Source: Cytophagales bacterium (GTDB lineage: Bacteria > Bacteroidota > Bacteroidia > Cytophagales > Spirosomataceae). Taken from it: a DNA stretch of 48,093 nt. The stretch is taken from assembly GCA_004292855.1 (NCBI GenBank), contig RDXN01000072.1, positions 1 to 48,093 on the forward strand. Reading direction: 5' to 3'. Below the pieces are notes generated by a model that saw only the letters and a list, made by a program, of their open reading frames with translations, was not told the origin of the DNA and ran no database searches. The first letter of the stretch is position 1. Each line of letters begins with the position of its first letter. Both the position numbers and the translations under genes were made by a program. Of this stretch, positions 1-8,715 are shown piece by piece.

Positions 1-180
<180 letters not shown>

Positions 181-245
181 ATATTATTTGCTAGGTCCTA
201 AAACTTAGCTGTGCTTTTCGCCTGTGTCGTTCACTTATTGTGATG

Positions 246-313
246 CCAATATTTCAAAGAACGGTCTCACTTCTTTCGACGTGATGGAGGTCAACCGCTG
301 TTGTTGTTGACCT
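246..313 (-). promoter_or_regulatory. rRNA leader: hairpin and boxA-like element
   Basis: Between the promoter and 16S, the minus strand carries a hairpin (AGGTCAAC at 306-313 paired with GTTGACCT at 288-295), followed by GTTCTTTGAAATATTGG at 246-262. The second motif resembles the boxA antitermination element of rRNA leaders and is common before Bacteroidota 16S genes. The hairpin is seen directly; the antitermination role is inferred from position and family knowledge. Confidence 0.55.
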
Positions 314-333
314 GTTTCCCTCATTTGGGACTG

Positions 334-365
334 CAAAGGTAGGGCATTTTTAGGGCTTTTGTCAA
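334..365 (-). promoter_or_regulatory. rRNA operon promoter
   Basis: On the minus strand, TTGACA (360-365) is followed after 18 bases by TACCTTTG (334-341). This matches the Bacteroidota primary sigma factor consensus (TTG, about 17-23 bases, TAnnTTTG) very closely. It lies just beyond the pruA stop and would start transcription near position 328, giving a 16S leader of about 150 bases. Confidence 0.85.
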
Positions 366-393
366 GTCTTCGCCTAAAAAAAGTTTAAATATT

Positions 394-2025
394 TTATTCT
401 GCCTCCAGAAACGGGTAGCGGTATGAATTAGGTGAAACAAACGTTTCCTTGATGGTTCTAGCTGATACCCAACGCAACAAGTTTAGTAGCGAACCCGCTT
501 TATCGTTGGTTCCAGACGCCCTTGCTCCTCCAAATGGTTGTTGCCCGACAACGGCCCCAGTTGGCTTATCGTTGATATAGAAGTTGCCCGCAGCATTTCC
601 CAACAGTTTGCTTACTTTGTTAATAACATAACGGTCTCTGGCGAAGATGGAGCCTGTTAATGCGTACGGCGATGTGGTGTTCACGATCTTTATTACCTCA
701 TCAAACTCCTCGTCGTTGTACACATATATTGTCAATACAGGTCCAAAGATTTCTTCACACATTGTCCTGTATTTTGGATCATCTACTCGAAGCACTGTTG
801 GTTCTACGAAGTACCCTGTTGATTTATCGTAGTTCCCCCCAGCAATAACTTCTACGTTCGGATCATTCTTTGCTTCAGCTATGTATCCAGCTATTTTATC
901 AAAAGAACGTTCATCAATCACTGCGTTAACAAAATTTGAGAAGTCTTCAGTGCCCCCCATTTTAATTGTTCGCAACTCGTTTTGCATCTTTTTTTTCACC
1001 GCAGGCCATAACGATTCAGGAATGTAAGCTCTCGAAGCAGCCGAGCACTTTTGACCTTGATATTCAAACGCCCCCCGAATCAAAGCGGTTACCACCTCAT
1101 CCACGTACGCTGATTTGTGCATTAAAACGAAGTCTTTTCCACCCGTTTCTCCCACTATGCGTGGATAACTTTTGTATTTGTGGATATTCGTACCAATCGT
1201 CTTCCAAATCTGCTGAAAAACGCCAGTGCTTCCAGTAAAATGAATGCCGGCAAATTCGGGATGGTTGAAGATCACCTCACCTGCTACAGGCCCGTCTACA
1301 TAAATGAGATTAATCATACCGTCGGGTAGTCCTGCTTTTTTCAGCACTTCCATAATCACATGAGCTGAATAAACTTGTGTATAGGCAGGCTTCCAGACTA
1401 CTGTATTACCCATCATAGCTGCCGATATTGGTAGATTCCCAGCTATGGCTGTAAAATTGAACGGCGTTAATGCAAACACAAACCCCTCCAACGGGCGGTA
1501 TTCTAAACGATTCCATACTCCTGGCGACGAATTTGGCTGCTGACTGTAAATCTCCGTCATGTATTGCACATTGAAGCGTAGGAAGTCAATCAACTCGCAA
1601 GCTGAATCAATCTCAGCCTGATATACATTTTTCGATTGTCCAAGCATCGTTGCCGCGTTGATATTGGCTCTGTATGGTCCAGCAAATAATTCGGCAGCTT
1701 TCAGAAAAATACCTGCGCGGTGTTCCCAAGTCAATGCAGCCCATTCGGTTTTTGCAGCTAGTGCGGCCTCAATTGCCTGCTCTACATGAGTGGCATCCCC
1801 TTCTGAAAAATAACCTAGTGTATGCTTGTGGTCGTGAGGGGGAGCTATTCGCATTTTGGTTTCTAGCCGGACTTCTTTATCCCCGATATACATGGGAATG
1901 TCGATTTCTCTACTACGAGCTTCGGCCAGTGCTTTCTGTATGGCTAACCGCTCTGGCGAGCCTGGACGATACTCTTTTACTGGTTCGTTATGGGGAAAAG
2001 GCGGCTTAAACGTTCCAAAATTCAT
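394..2025 (-). CDS. pruA: L-glutamate gamma-semialdehyde dehydrogenase (1-pyrroline-5-carboxylate dehydrogenase)
   Basis: Oxidises glutamate semialdehyde/pyrroline-5-carboxylate to glutamate with NAD+, the second step of proline catabolism, in the cytoplasm. The 543-residue product has the length and sequence of the stand-alone PruA dehydrogenases. The aldehyde dehydrogenase core is clear: catalytic Glu293 in VGETGGKDF and nucleophile Cys327 in YQGQKCSAASRAY. The frame stays open 70 codons upstream, but that part looks non-coding and contains a TATCTTTG promoter box (2046-2053). I therefore place the start at the ATG of MNFGTFKPPFPHNEP, the usual N-terminus of this family. No proline dehydrogenase gene lies beside it. 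It points away from thrC and towards the rRNA operon promoter. Confidence 0.95.
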   Translation of the reverse strand: MNFGTFKPPFPHNEPVKEYRPGSPERLAIQKALAEARSREIDIPMYIGDKEVRLETKMRIAPPHDHKHTLGYFSEGDATHVEQAIEAALAAKTEWAALTWEHRAGIFLKAAELFAGPYRANINAATMLGQSKNVYQAEIDSACELIDFLRFNVQYMTEIYSQQPNSSPGVWNRLEYRPLEGFVFALTPFNFTAIAGNLPISAAMMGNTVVWKPAYTQVYSAHVIMEVLKKAGLPDGMINLIYVDGPVAGEVIFNHPEFAGIHFTGSTGVFQQIWKTIGTNIHKYKSYPRIVGETGGKDFVLMHKSAYVDEVVTALIRGAFEYQGQKCSAASRAYIPESLWPAVKKKMQNELRTIKMGGTEDFSNFVNAVIDERSFDKIAGYIAEAKNDPNVEVIAGGNYDKSTGYFVEPTVLRVDDPKYRTMCEEIFGPVLTIYVYNDEEFDEVIKIVNTTSPYALTGSIFARDRYVINKVSKLLGNAAGNFYINDKPTGAVVGQQPFGGARASGTNDKAGSLLNLLRWVSARTIKETFVSPNSYRYPFLEAE

Positions 2026-2045
2026 GTTCTGAAGTGTTTTTTGTG

Positions 2046-2053
2046 CAAAGATA
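2046..2053 (-). promoter_or_regulatory. pruA -7 promoter box
   Basis: TATCTTTG on the minus strand matches the Bacteroidota -7 consensus TAnnTTTG and lies about 20 bases before the chosen pruA ATG. No clear -33 TTG is visible at the right distance. It supports the short start of pruA. Confidence 0.5.
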
Positions 2054-2128
2054 ATTCCTTTTCTACTGGTTCTTTTTACCGCTTTTGACCCGTTTTGGGA
2101 TGGGTTTTGCACATTTTGTCTGGCTCTA

Positions 2129-2137
2129 TGTGGATAA
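2129..2137 (-). other. consensus DnaA-box 9-mer
   Basis: TTATCCACA on the minus strand (TGTGGATAA on the plus strand), a perfect match to the classic DnaA box, in the pruA/thrC divergent intergenic region. It is about 3.3 kb from the main box cluster at 5.4-5.8 kb. Binding is inferred. Confidence 0.4.
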
Positions 2138-2172
2138 GCTCGTAAATTGCCCCCTTCATTTTGAGCGGTCGT

Positions 2173-3480
2173 ATGCAATTCTACAGTACAAACAATTCCG
2201 ACAGATTTGTGTCTGTCCAACAAGCACTTTTCCACAGTTTACCTGTTGATAATGGGTTATATATGCCGTCGGTTATTCCTCGTTTGGGTGCCGATTTCTT
2301 TAATCGCATCGCTACTGACTCACTTGCTGATATTGGTTTTCAAGTTAGTCGCGAACTCTTCGCGGGCGAAATACCGAATGCAGCTTTGGAAGAGCTGACA
2401 CATCACGCGTTCCCATTTGCAACACCCGTTATCCCACTCGAAACCGGTAAACTCTCCATTCTTGAGTTATTTCATGGACCTTCTCTAGCGTTCAAAGACG
2501 TGGGTGCCCGATATATGGCTGGCTTAATGTCGTATTTCTCTCAAAAGGGTGATGCTGACGTACACATTTTAGTAGCTACCTCTGGCGATACAGGGGGAGC
2601 CGTTGCTATGGGTTTTCACGATGTTCCGGGTGTTCGCGTTTCTATTCTGTACCCCAGTGGGCGGGTCAGCGATTTACAAGAGAAACAGTTGACTACTCTC
2701 GGCGGAAATATCCAAGCGTTTGAAGTTGATGGCACGTTCGATGATTGTCAGGCTTTGGTAAAACAGGCTTTTCTTGATAGCGAATTAAACGCACGCCTTT
2801 CGCTCTCTTCGGCTAATTCAATCAATATTTTCCGGCTTATTCCGCAGGGTTTTTACTACGTCAGTGCTTACGGGCAGGTTGCTCAATATCGAAAACCGGT
2901 TGTTTTCTCCACCCCCAGCGGAAATTTTGGCAATTTGAGTGCTGGTGTATTAGTACAAAAGATGGGGCTGCCAGTCCATCATTTCATAGCAGCCACTAAC
3001 GCAAACCACGTTGTTCCCGATTACCTTCATTCTGGACAATACGAACCGAAACCGTCTGTGTCCACTATTTCAAACGCTATGGATGTGGGTGCCCCGAGCA
3101 ATTTTGTTCGTTTGACCCATCTGTATCAGAACTCGTATGACGATATCTCAAAACATATTTCTGGATACTTTTTCGACGATGATCAAACTCGTGCTGGTAT
3201 GCAGGTTATTCATGATGACTTCGGTTACGTAAGCTGCCCACATACGGCAATTGGTATTTTGGGGCTTCAACAGTATTTAAATCAAACTGGGTCCGATTGC
3301 TGTGGCGTCGCTTTAGCAACGGCTCACCCGTCGAAGTTTAAGCCTTTAGTTGAAGAAGTTCTAGGCGTTGAGGTCGACGTTCCCCAACGGCTTGCGGTTT
3401 TAGCGAACCGGGAAAAACAGTCAATTCCTATCTCTTGCGACTTCAACCATTTCAGAGAAGCCTTTCTACAAACGGTTTAA
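2173..3480 (+). CDS. thrC: threonine synthase
   Basis: PLP enzyme that converts O-phosphohomoserine to threonine, the last step of threonine synthesis. The 435-residue product has the full ThrC architecture: an N-terminal part with DNGLYMPSVIPRL, the PLP-lysine motif SLAFKDVGARYM (Lys108) and the phosphate-binding ATSGDTGGAVAMGF. I use the ATG of MQFYSTNNS rather than the in-frame TTG four codons earlier. It is divergent from pruA and ends before a hairpin shared with the converging TPR gene. No other threonine-pathway genes (thrA, thrB) are adjacent, although many bacteria cluster them. Confidence 0.95.
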   Translation: MQFYSTNNSDRFVSVQQALFHSLPVDNGLYMPSVIPRLGADFFNRIATDSLADIGFQVSRELFAGEIPNAALEELTHHAFPFATPVIPLETGKLSILELFHGPSLAFKDVGARYMAGLMSYFSQKGDADVHILVATSGDTGGAVAMGFHDVPGVRVSILYPSGRVSDLQEKQLTTLGGNIQAFEVDGTFDDCQALVKQAFLDSELNARLSLSSANSINIFRLIPQGFYYVSAYGQVAQYRKPVVFSTPSGNFGNLSAGVLVQKMGLPVHHFIAATNANHVVPDYLHSGQYEPKPSVSTISNAMDVGAPSNFVRLTHLYQNSYDDISKHISGYFFDDDQTRAGMQVIHDDFGYVSCPHTAIGILGLQQYLNQTGSDCCGVALATAHPSKFKPLVEEVLGVEVDVPQRLAVLANREKQSIPISCDFNHFREAFLQTV

Positions 3481-3505
3481 CTGTTCTTGTCAATTGTTCA
3501 CAAAG

Positions 3506-3550
3506 AAGCCGAACAAACTAGTTGCTTTTGGAGCAGTGTTTGTTCGGCTT
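3506..3550. terminator. bidirectional terminator between thrC and TPR gene
   Basis: A perfect 13-base inverted repeat, AAGCCGAACAAAC (3506-3518) and GTTTGTTCGGCTT (3538-3550), separated by 19 bases, lies between two convergent genes. The plus-strand side is followed by a T-rich stretch. Its location fits a shared terminator. Confidence 0.7.
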
Positions 3551-3572
3551 GTTGTTTTAGCTTTTTCAATGA

Positions 3573-5387
3573 CTAGTTTAGCACGTCACCCCGTAAAGCT
3601 CTAAATCGTTTTCGGGCTTCGGCCACGTAAATGCTCCCCGAATGATCCGTTAAGAGTTTCTGATAGATTGCCATTGCCTGTGCTTTATCTTTCTTGCGCT
3701 CCTCGAAAATTTTCCCTTGTAGGAACAAGGCATCGTCTCCCAATATGTCGCTTCCGTGGGCGGCTGTGATCTGTTTCAGGTCTTCCATAGCCTCATCCGT
3801 TTTTCCCTGCTTCAGGTATGTGTTTGCCCGCAACCAGAATACTTCATCAGCCAACATGTGTGACGAGTGCTTCTTTTGCATCTCGGTGAGTGCCTTAACG
3901 GCTTCATGAAGCTTGTTTTGAAACAACATTAGCTCGATGGCAGCGTACTCACGCATAGCTACTCCACTCGTATCCATTTCGGTGTTATCCTGAATGAGCA
4001 AACCCAGTTGTTCGGCATCGTTGGCAATTTCGCGTGAGGTAGCCAGTTTTAAGATATTCAAAATGTCTTTAGCCAATGCAAAGTTGCCACTGTAGTAATG
4101 CAGCTTGGCATTTTTCAGCTTGGCCTCGTGGCCCAGTTGCTCTTCACGCTGCGACTTTTCCACTTGTGAGTACAACAATGTGGATTCCCACGGCTCATTT
4201 TTCAGCAAATAAATATCGCCTTTATCGAGCTTGCACTTATCCACAAAATTCCGGTCGGTTTTCCCCAAATCAATCGCTAAATCCAACACTGTCAATGCCG
4301 TATCTTTTTGATCGAGGTAATTAGCGTACAGATTTGCTGTGCTTCGGAGAGCTTCCAATGTCTTTGCGTTGGAGCCAATTTCTTGTAACATGCTTTGATA
4401 GCTCGCTATCAGCTTTCGGATTTCTGACGTATCAACGGGGTACACATTTTTAACTTGCTCCTCCCGTGCCTGTATAGTCAAACGGCGGGCAAACGGATAA
4501 AGCTGACCTTGTGGATAATTGCTGGCAACAAAATCAAACGCGTCGGCGGCTGTCTTGAACTCCTTGTTATTCAGAGCTATAGTACCCAAATCGTACACCC
4601 GGCTCCCGTTTAGTTTAAGGCGTTTGTCGATGGCCTTTTCCTGTAATAATGCCCGACTGAATTTCTGCTTCTGTACTAAATACCATGTTAATAACTCGGT
4701 GTAGCTAAGTTCATTGGGTTCTTGCTGCACCCGTGTGTACAACGCCTTTTCCAACATTTCCTCCTCCTTAGTGTTGATAACTCCCTGCAATGCTCCCATT
4801 ACCTTCTCCTTTTTTTCGGGAATCCGGTTGAGTGTAAACAACTCGTTTAGCCATTTATCATTTTGGCCCGTTGCCCGATATAAACTTGCAAGCTCTTCAC
4901 TGTAGGCACTTGGGTCTTGGGTTTGCTCTCTCGCCACATTAAGGGCCATTATAGCCCACTTCGGCTCTCCAATGTCTGAGAACGCGACCGCCGACTGTTC
5001 GGCCCTTACAATTGATTTCTGTGCGTTTTTCAATGCTGCCGCGAAATGCCTGGCAATTTCCAGGCTGTCATTACTCCGGGCGGCCAGTTGACCTGCTAAA
5101 ATTTCGAACAGGTGTGTATTCTCATTTTCATTACGGGTCTGCCGTTTCAAATACTTTTCGGCTTCATCAACCTTGTTTGCTTTTGTAAGGCTTGTGATAT
5201 ACCGATAGGCTGTTGGCCAACTTACCCCATTTTTTAAAACCCGCGCATATTCGTTCGCTGCTTTGTCGAACTCGTCTTTTTTATAATACTCATCGGCTAA
5301 GTCAGCGGCTGACTGACCCCTCACAACGACACTCACTCCCAGCATCAGGATTGACGTCAATACGATATGCACAAACCTATATTTCAT
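3573..5387 (-). CDS. secreted tetratricopeptide-repeat protein
   Basis: A 604-residue protein with an N-terminal signal peptide (hydrophobic IVLTSILMLGVSVVVRG, probable cleavage near residue 25, no lipobox cysteine), then repeated helical pairs of TPR type throughout. Examples are DEYYKKDEFDKAANEYARVL near the start and WLRANTYLKQGKTDEAMED near the end. Such proteins usually scaffold envelope complexes; the partner is not visible here. It is the first gene left of the 513-base gene-free stretch and is transcribed away from it. Two perfect DnaA-box 9-mers lie inside its coding sequence (4237-4245 and 4510-4518). Specific function unknown. Confidence 0.85.
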   Translation of the reverse strand: MKYRFVHIVLTSILMLGVSVVVRGQSAADLADEYYKKDEFDKAANEYARVLKNGVSWPTAYRYITSLTKANKVDEAEKYLKRQTRNENENTHLFEILAGQLAARSNDSLEIARHFAAALKNAQKSIVRAEQSAVAFSDIGEPKWAIMALNVAREQTQDPSAYSEELASLYRATGQNDKWLNELFTLNRIPEKKEKVMGALQGVINTKEEEMLEKALYTRVQQEPNELSYTELLTWYLVQKQKFSRALLQEKAIDKRLKLNGSRVYDLGTIALNNKEFKTAADAFDFVASNYPQGQLYPFARRLTIQAREEQVKNVYPVDTSEIRKLIASYQSMLQEIGSNAKTLEALRSTANLYANYLDQKDTALTVLDLAIDLGKTDRNFVDKCKLDKGDIYLLKNEPWESTLLYSQVEKSQREEQLGHEAKLKNAKLHYYSGNFALAKDILNILKLATSREIANDAEQLGLLIQDNTEMDTSGVAMREYAAIELMLFQNKLHEAVKALTEMQKKHSSHMLADEVFWLRANTYLKQGKTDEAMEDLKQITAAHGSDILGDDALFLQGKIFEERKKDKAQAMAIYQKLLTDHSGSIYVAEARKRFRALRGDVLN

Positions 5388-5900
5388 TTCTTAATTTAAT
5401 TAATTCTTAAAGCTATTAAAAGGTATTAGGGGTGTGGAAATGTGGACGACTTTGTTTTCCACAAACGTACCCCAATAACGTTGATTTTCTCAACATAGTT
5501 ATACCCAGTGTATTTTTTGTTGTCCACTTTTAGTATATTGATAATCAACACTATAACAAGTTATCCACTTGCGCTCTATTCTGTTTTTAACTTATACACG
5601 CATCTACACTATCAACAACTTTGGCCTGATTAAAACTTGTGCTTGACCTGTCCACAAGAATGTGGTTATCCTTTTCTCACTAGCTTAGCTATCCGCAAAT
5701 TGGGCAACCCAGTGTTTATTCACAATTGCAAGGCTTATTCACAGCTCTCTTTCCACCGTTATACTTATGTTTTCAACACTGTTTTCCACGCTAATCTTCA
5801 ACATTTTTTATTTTCAATTGACCTTTTCCGATACGCTTATTTTTTAAGACACCAGTCAAGTTACTCGTCTCCTCCTTGACCTAACACCAGCAGTGTGGGC
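5388..5900. other. candidate replication origin (oriC): DnaA-box cluster
   Basis: This 513-base stretch has no credible gene and is AT-rich. It holds two perfect TTATTCACA boxes in the same orientation 19 bases apart (5716-5724 and 5735-5743). One-mismatch boxes are TTTTCCACA (5455-5463), TTATCCACT (5561-5569) and TTATACACG (5592-5600), with weaker ones such as CTGTCCACA (5649-5657). AT-rich blocks lie at both edges (5388-5425 and 5796-5820) and could be the unwinding element. mnmG (gidA), a classic origin neighbour, lies about 1 kb to the right, with a parS-like site beyond it. The rRNA operon to the left is transcribed away. The boxes are seen directly; the origin function is inferred. Confidence 0.6.
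5716..5743 (+). other. tandem pair of perfect DnaA boxes
   Basis: TTATTCACA occurs at 5716-5724 and again at 5735-5743, both in the same direction, and matches TTATNCACA exactly. Starts are 19 bases apart, close to two helical turns, so two DnaA molecules would sit on the same face of the DNA. Confidence 0.6.
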
Positions 5901-6785
5901 CTATTGCTTTTGAAAAATATAGATGAGGCTTGAATAATTGCCCGTTCGGCGTGCGTGAAAATTTGATTTTAAGCCTCCAAAGAAACTTCCCAACAAATTT
6001 GTTTTTCCATCACGGTATTTTGTACTGAGCATGCTGATGTAGAATGAGTCGAAGTACATGGGCTTTACAGTTACCGATTTGAAATTTGCCTCTGTGGCTA
6101 ATCGGGTGATCGAAGCAGGTGTAAAGTGCGAGAGATGGCGGGGTACATCGTAGGCCGCCCAATGTGGACCATAATGTTTGGCATCGTAACTTTCGGAATT
6201 TGGTAATGCCAGTAGTAAAATGCCGTTGTCATTTAGCCGATCTCGTAACTCACGGATTGTTTTATGAGGATTGGGTACGTGTTCCAATACGTGCCACATC
6301 GTAATGATGTCGAATTGTTGCTTGTGCAATTGCCCAACGGTTTCATGTATCTGTTGACCTAATCGTTCTTCAGCCGTTGACCTGGCAAAGCTGTCTGGTT
6401 CTACACCCTCTATGGCCCATCCCCCTCTTTTGATCACATCCAGAAATAATCCTGTGCCGCATCCAACATCGAGTAAGCGGCCTCTTTTGCTGCCCACTGA
6501 ATTTATCAACCTGAGTTTCTGACCCAGCGTATAGCGACGAACCCATTTATAAATTTCGTTTATGATTCCACCACTGTTGTCATTATGCGAAACATACTGC
6601 TCCGACTTATAATAATCGCCAAGCGTTGACTCATCGGGGCGAGGATTTGTGAATCGAAACCCACAATTCTGACATTCATCTATTTTGAATATGTTTTGAC
6701 TAACCAAAAAATCCTGACACTGCTGGTGAGTTCTGAATTTATCTTTCTGGCACACTTGGCAAATTAACTTTGTTTCTACTGTCAT
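5901..6785 (-). CDS. class I SAM-dependent methyltransferase with N-terminal zinc ribbon
   Basis: The 294-residue product begins with two CxxC pairs (CQVC and CQNC, about 25 residues apart) that probably bind zinc. A Rossmann methyltransferase domain follows, with motif I LLDVGCGTGLF around residue 105 and the later WHVLEHVPNP. This layout is typical of the many methyltransferases that modify sugars or small metabolites in cell-surface polysaccharide pathways; the substrate here is unknown. The start is the ATG of MTVETKLICQVC. An in-frame ATG eight codons earlier falls inside the mnmG terminator hairpin and is rejected. It lies alone between the DnaA-box cluster and mnmG. Confidence 0.85.
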   Translation of the reverse strand: MTVETKLICQVCQKDKFRTHQQCQDFLVSQNIFKIDECQNCGFRFTNPRPDESTLGDYYKSEQYVSHNDNSGGIINEIYKWVRRYTLGQKLRLINSVGSKRGRLLDVGCGTGLFLDVIKRGGWAIEGVEPDSFARSTAEERLGQQIHETVGQLHKQQFDIITMWHVLEHVPNPHKTIRELRDRLNDNGILLLALPNSESYDAKHYGPHWAAYDVPRHLSHFTPASITRLATEANFKSVTVKPMYFDSFYISMLSTKYRDGKTNLLGSFFGGLKSNFHARRTGNYSSLIYIFQKQ

Positions 6786-6801
6786 TTTTTGTCTAAAAAT
6801 G

Positions 6802-6832
6802 AATCCCACCTGCTCGCCGAGCAGGTGGGATT
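6802..6832. terminator. terminator after mnmG
   Basis: An almost loop-free palindrome: AATCCCACCTGCTCG (6802-6816) pairs perfectly with 6818-6832. T-rich runs follow on both sides, so it could stop transcription in either direction. For mnmG, transcribed leftward and ending at 6849, it is the expected rho-independent terminator. Confidence 0.75.
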
Positions 6833-6848
6833 TTTGTGATTGACTTTG

Positions 6849-8711
6849 TTATCGGCCCATGTAAACGAGCAAGATCGAAATGTCTGATGGGCTTACGCCA
6901 CTGATTCGAGATGCTTGCCCAATTGTAGCCGGTTTTATCTTCTTGAGTTTGTCCCGGCCCTCATACGAAAGTGCTTTTAAGCGGTCATACTCAAAATCGG
7001 GTTGAATTTCGAGGTTCTCCCACTTCCCTATTTTCTCGGCGTTCACGCGCTCCCGGCTCAAATAATCTTCGTATTTGATCTCAATCATTGCCTGCTCTAC
7101 GGTTTCCTCAGCAGGTTTGTCCTCGGCAGTTGGAATGAACTGGAGCAGGTAATCTATTTCAGTTGTGCCAATTTCGGGACGTTTGATAAGTGCGTAAATG
7201 CTGTTTTTTTCTTTGAGTTGCGCACTGCTTAAATCGGCTAACCAACCGTTGATCTCGTCAGGTTTGAGCTTTGTGGTTCGCGTTTCTTCAATCAAATTTG
7301 CAATCTTTTTACGCTTCTCCCCTACTCGCTCAAAACGTTCTTCTGAAGCTAACCCAATTGCATAGCCCTTTTCGGTTAGTCGAAGATCCGCATTGTCTTG
7401 CCGTAGCAAGGTTCGATATTCGGCTCGCGACGTAAACATTCGATAAGGTTCCTCCGTACCCTTTGTGATGAGGTCATCTATTAAAACGCCAATATACCCC
7501 TCCGCCCTACTGACCGTGAACGGGTCTTTTTCATGGGCATTCTGATGGGCATTGATCCCTGCCATTAATCCTTGGCAGGCTGCTTCTTCGTAGCCCGTAG
7601 TACCATTGATCTGACCAGCAAAAAATAAATTCTTGACCAAATGTGTCTCTAACGTGTGTTTTAACTGGGTTGGCGGAAAGTAGTCGTACTCGACGGCATA
7701 GCCCGGTCTGAACATTTTCGACTTCTCAAATCCCGGTATTTTGCGCAATGCTTTCTGTTGAATTTCTTCTGGAAGTGATGTCGAAAAACCATTCACATAC
7801 ACTTCTACGGTATCCCAACCTTCAGGCTCCACAAAAATCTGGTGACGATCTTTGTCGGCAAACCGATTGATTTTGTCCTCGATTGATGGGCAGTATCGAG
7901 GGCCTAATCCTTTTATTCTACCCGTGAACATAGGCGATTGCTCAAACCCCTCTTTCAAAATTTCGTGAACATCGGTGCTTGTGTAGGTTATCCAACAGCT
8001 CCTTTGCTTTGCCAATGCTGTTGTGTCGGTATACGAGAACTTTCCGGGCTTTTCATCCCCTTGTTGTTCTTCCATAGCTTCATAATTTAAGCTACGTCCA
8101 TCTATTCGAGGAGGTGTTCCCGTCTTCATGCGGCCTGCTTCAAAGCCTATTGACTCTAATTGTTCCGTTAATCCTGTCGATGCTCCTTCGGATGTTCGGC
8201 CTCCTCCAAAAGTCTTTTGCCCAATAAAAATTCGCCCGTTTAGAAACGTACCATTCGTAAGCACCACAGTCTTTGCATGAAACGTTTGTCCCATACTGGT
8301 TTTCACTCCCTTCACGAACTCACCTTCGACAATGATTTCTTTGACTGTATCCTGCCAAAAATCTACATTGAGATTACGTTCTAGAGCCAGTCGCCATTCT
8401 AAAGCAAATAAATTACGATCACTTTGGCAGCGTGGACTCCACATTGCCGGACCTTTTGAGCGATTAAGCATCCGAAATTGGATCATGCTCTTATCGCTGA
8501 TAATTCCAGACATGCCTCCAAGTGCATCAATCTCACGTACGATCTGTCCTTTTGCCACACCACCCATTGCTGGATTGCAGGACATTTGAGCAATCGTCTG
8601 CATGTTCATCGTTATCAGCAATGTTTGAGAACCCATCGTTGCTGCGGCATAGGCTGCCTCGCATCCTGCATGACCCCCTCCCACTACTATAACGTCGTAT
8701 GTTTCGTGCAT
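6849..8711 (-). CDS. mnmG: tRNA uridine-5-carboxymethylaminomethyl(34) synthesis enzyme MnmG (GidA)
   Basis: FAD protein that works with MnmE to add the carboxymethylaminomethyl group to wobble uridine 34 of certain tRNAs. The 620 residues match the family length. Visible motifs are the FAD dinucleotide fold VVGGGHAGCEAA at the start, SCNPAMGGVAKG, GLGPRYCPSIEDKI and AGQINGTTGYEEAA. The C-terminal helical domain ends in SRISGVSPSDISILLVYMGR, the MnmE/tRNA-binding tail. In many bacteria this gene borders oriC or the par locus; here it is close to the DnaA-box cluster and starts 22 bases from a parS-like palindrome. mnmE is not in the window. Confidence 0.98.
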   Translation of the reverse strand: MHETYDVIVVGGGHAGCEAAYAAATMGSQTLLITMNMQTIAQMSCNPAMGGVAKGQIVREIDALGGMSGIISDKSMIQFRMLNRSKGPAMWSPRCQSDRNLFALEWRLALERNLNVDFWQDTVKEIIVEGEFVKGVKTSMGQTFHAKTVVLTNGTFLNGRIFIGQKTFGGGRTSEGASTGLTEQLESIGFEAGRMKTGTPPRIDGRSLNYEAMEEQQGDEKPGKFSYTDTTALAKQRSCWITYTSTDVHEILKEGFEQSPMFTGRIKGLGPRYCPSIEDKINRFADKDRHQIFVEPEGWDTVEVYVNGFSTSLPEEIQQKALRKIPGFEKSKMFRPGYAVEYDYFPPTQLKHTLETHLVKNLFFAGQINGTTGYEEAACQGLMAGINAHQNAHEKDPFTVSRAEGYIGVLIDDLITKGTEEPYRMFTSRAEYRTLLRQDNADLRLTEKGYAIGLASEERFERVGEKRKKIANLIEETRTTKLKPDEINGWLADLSSAQLKEKNSIYALIKRPEIGTTEIDYLLQFIPTAEDKPAEETVEQAMIEIKYEDYLSRERVNAEKIGKWENLEIQPDFEYDRLKALSYEGRDKLKKIKPATIGQASRISGVSPSDISILLVYMGR

Positions 8712-8715
8712 TTTT

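Noticed and set aside
5637-5879. Open frame of 80 codons in the DnaA-box region
   Set aside because: The product has no recognisable features, and the frame is interrupted in spirit by many AT-rich box motifs. Length is within chance for this region.
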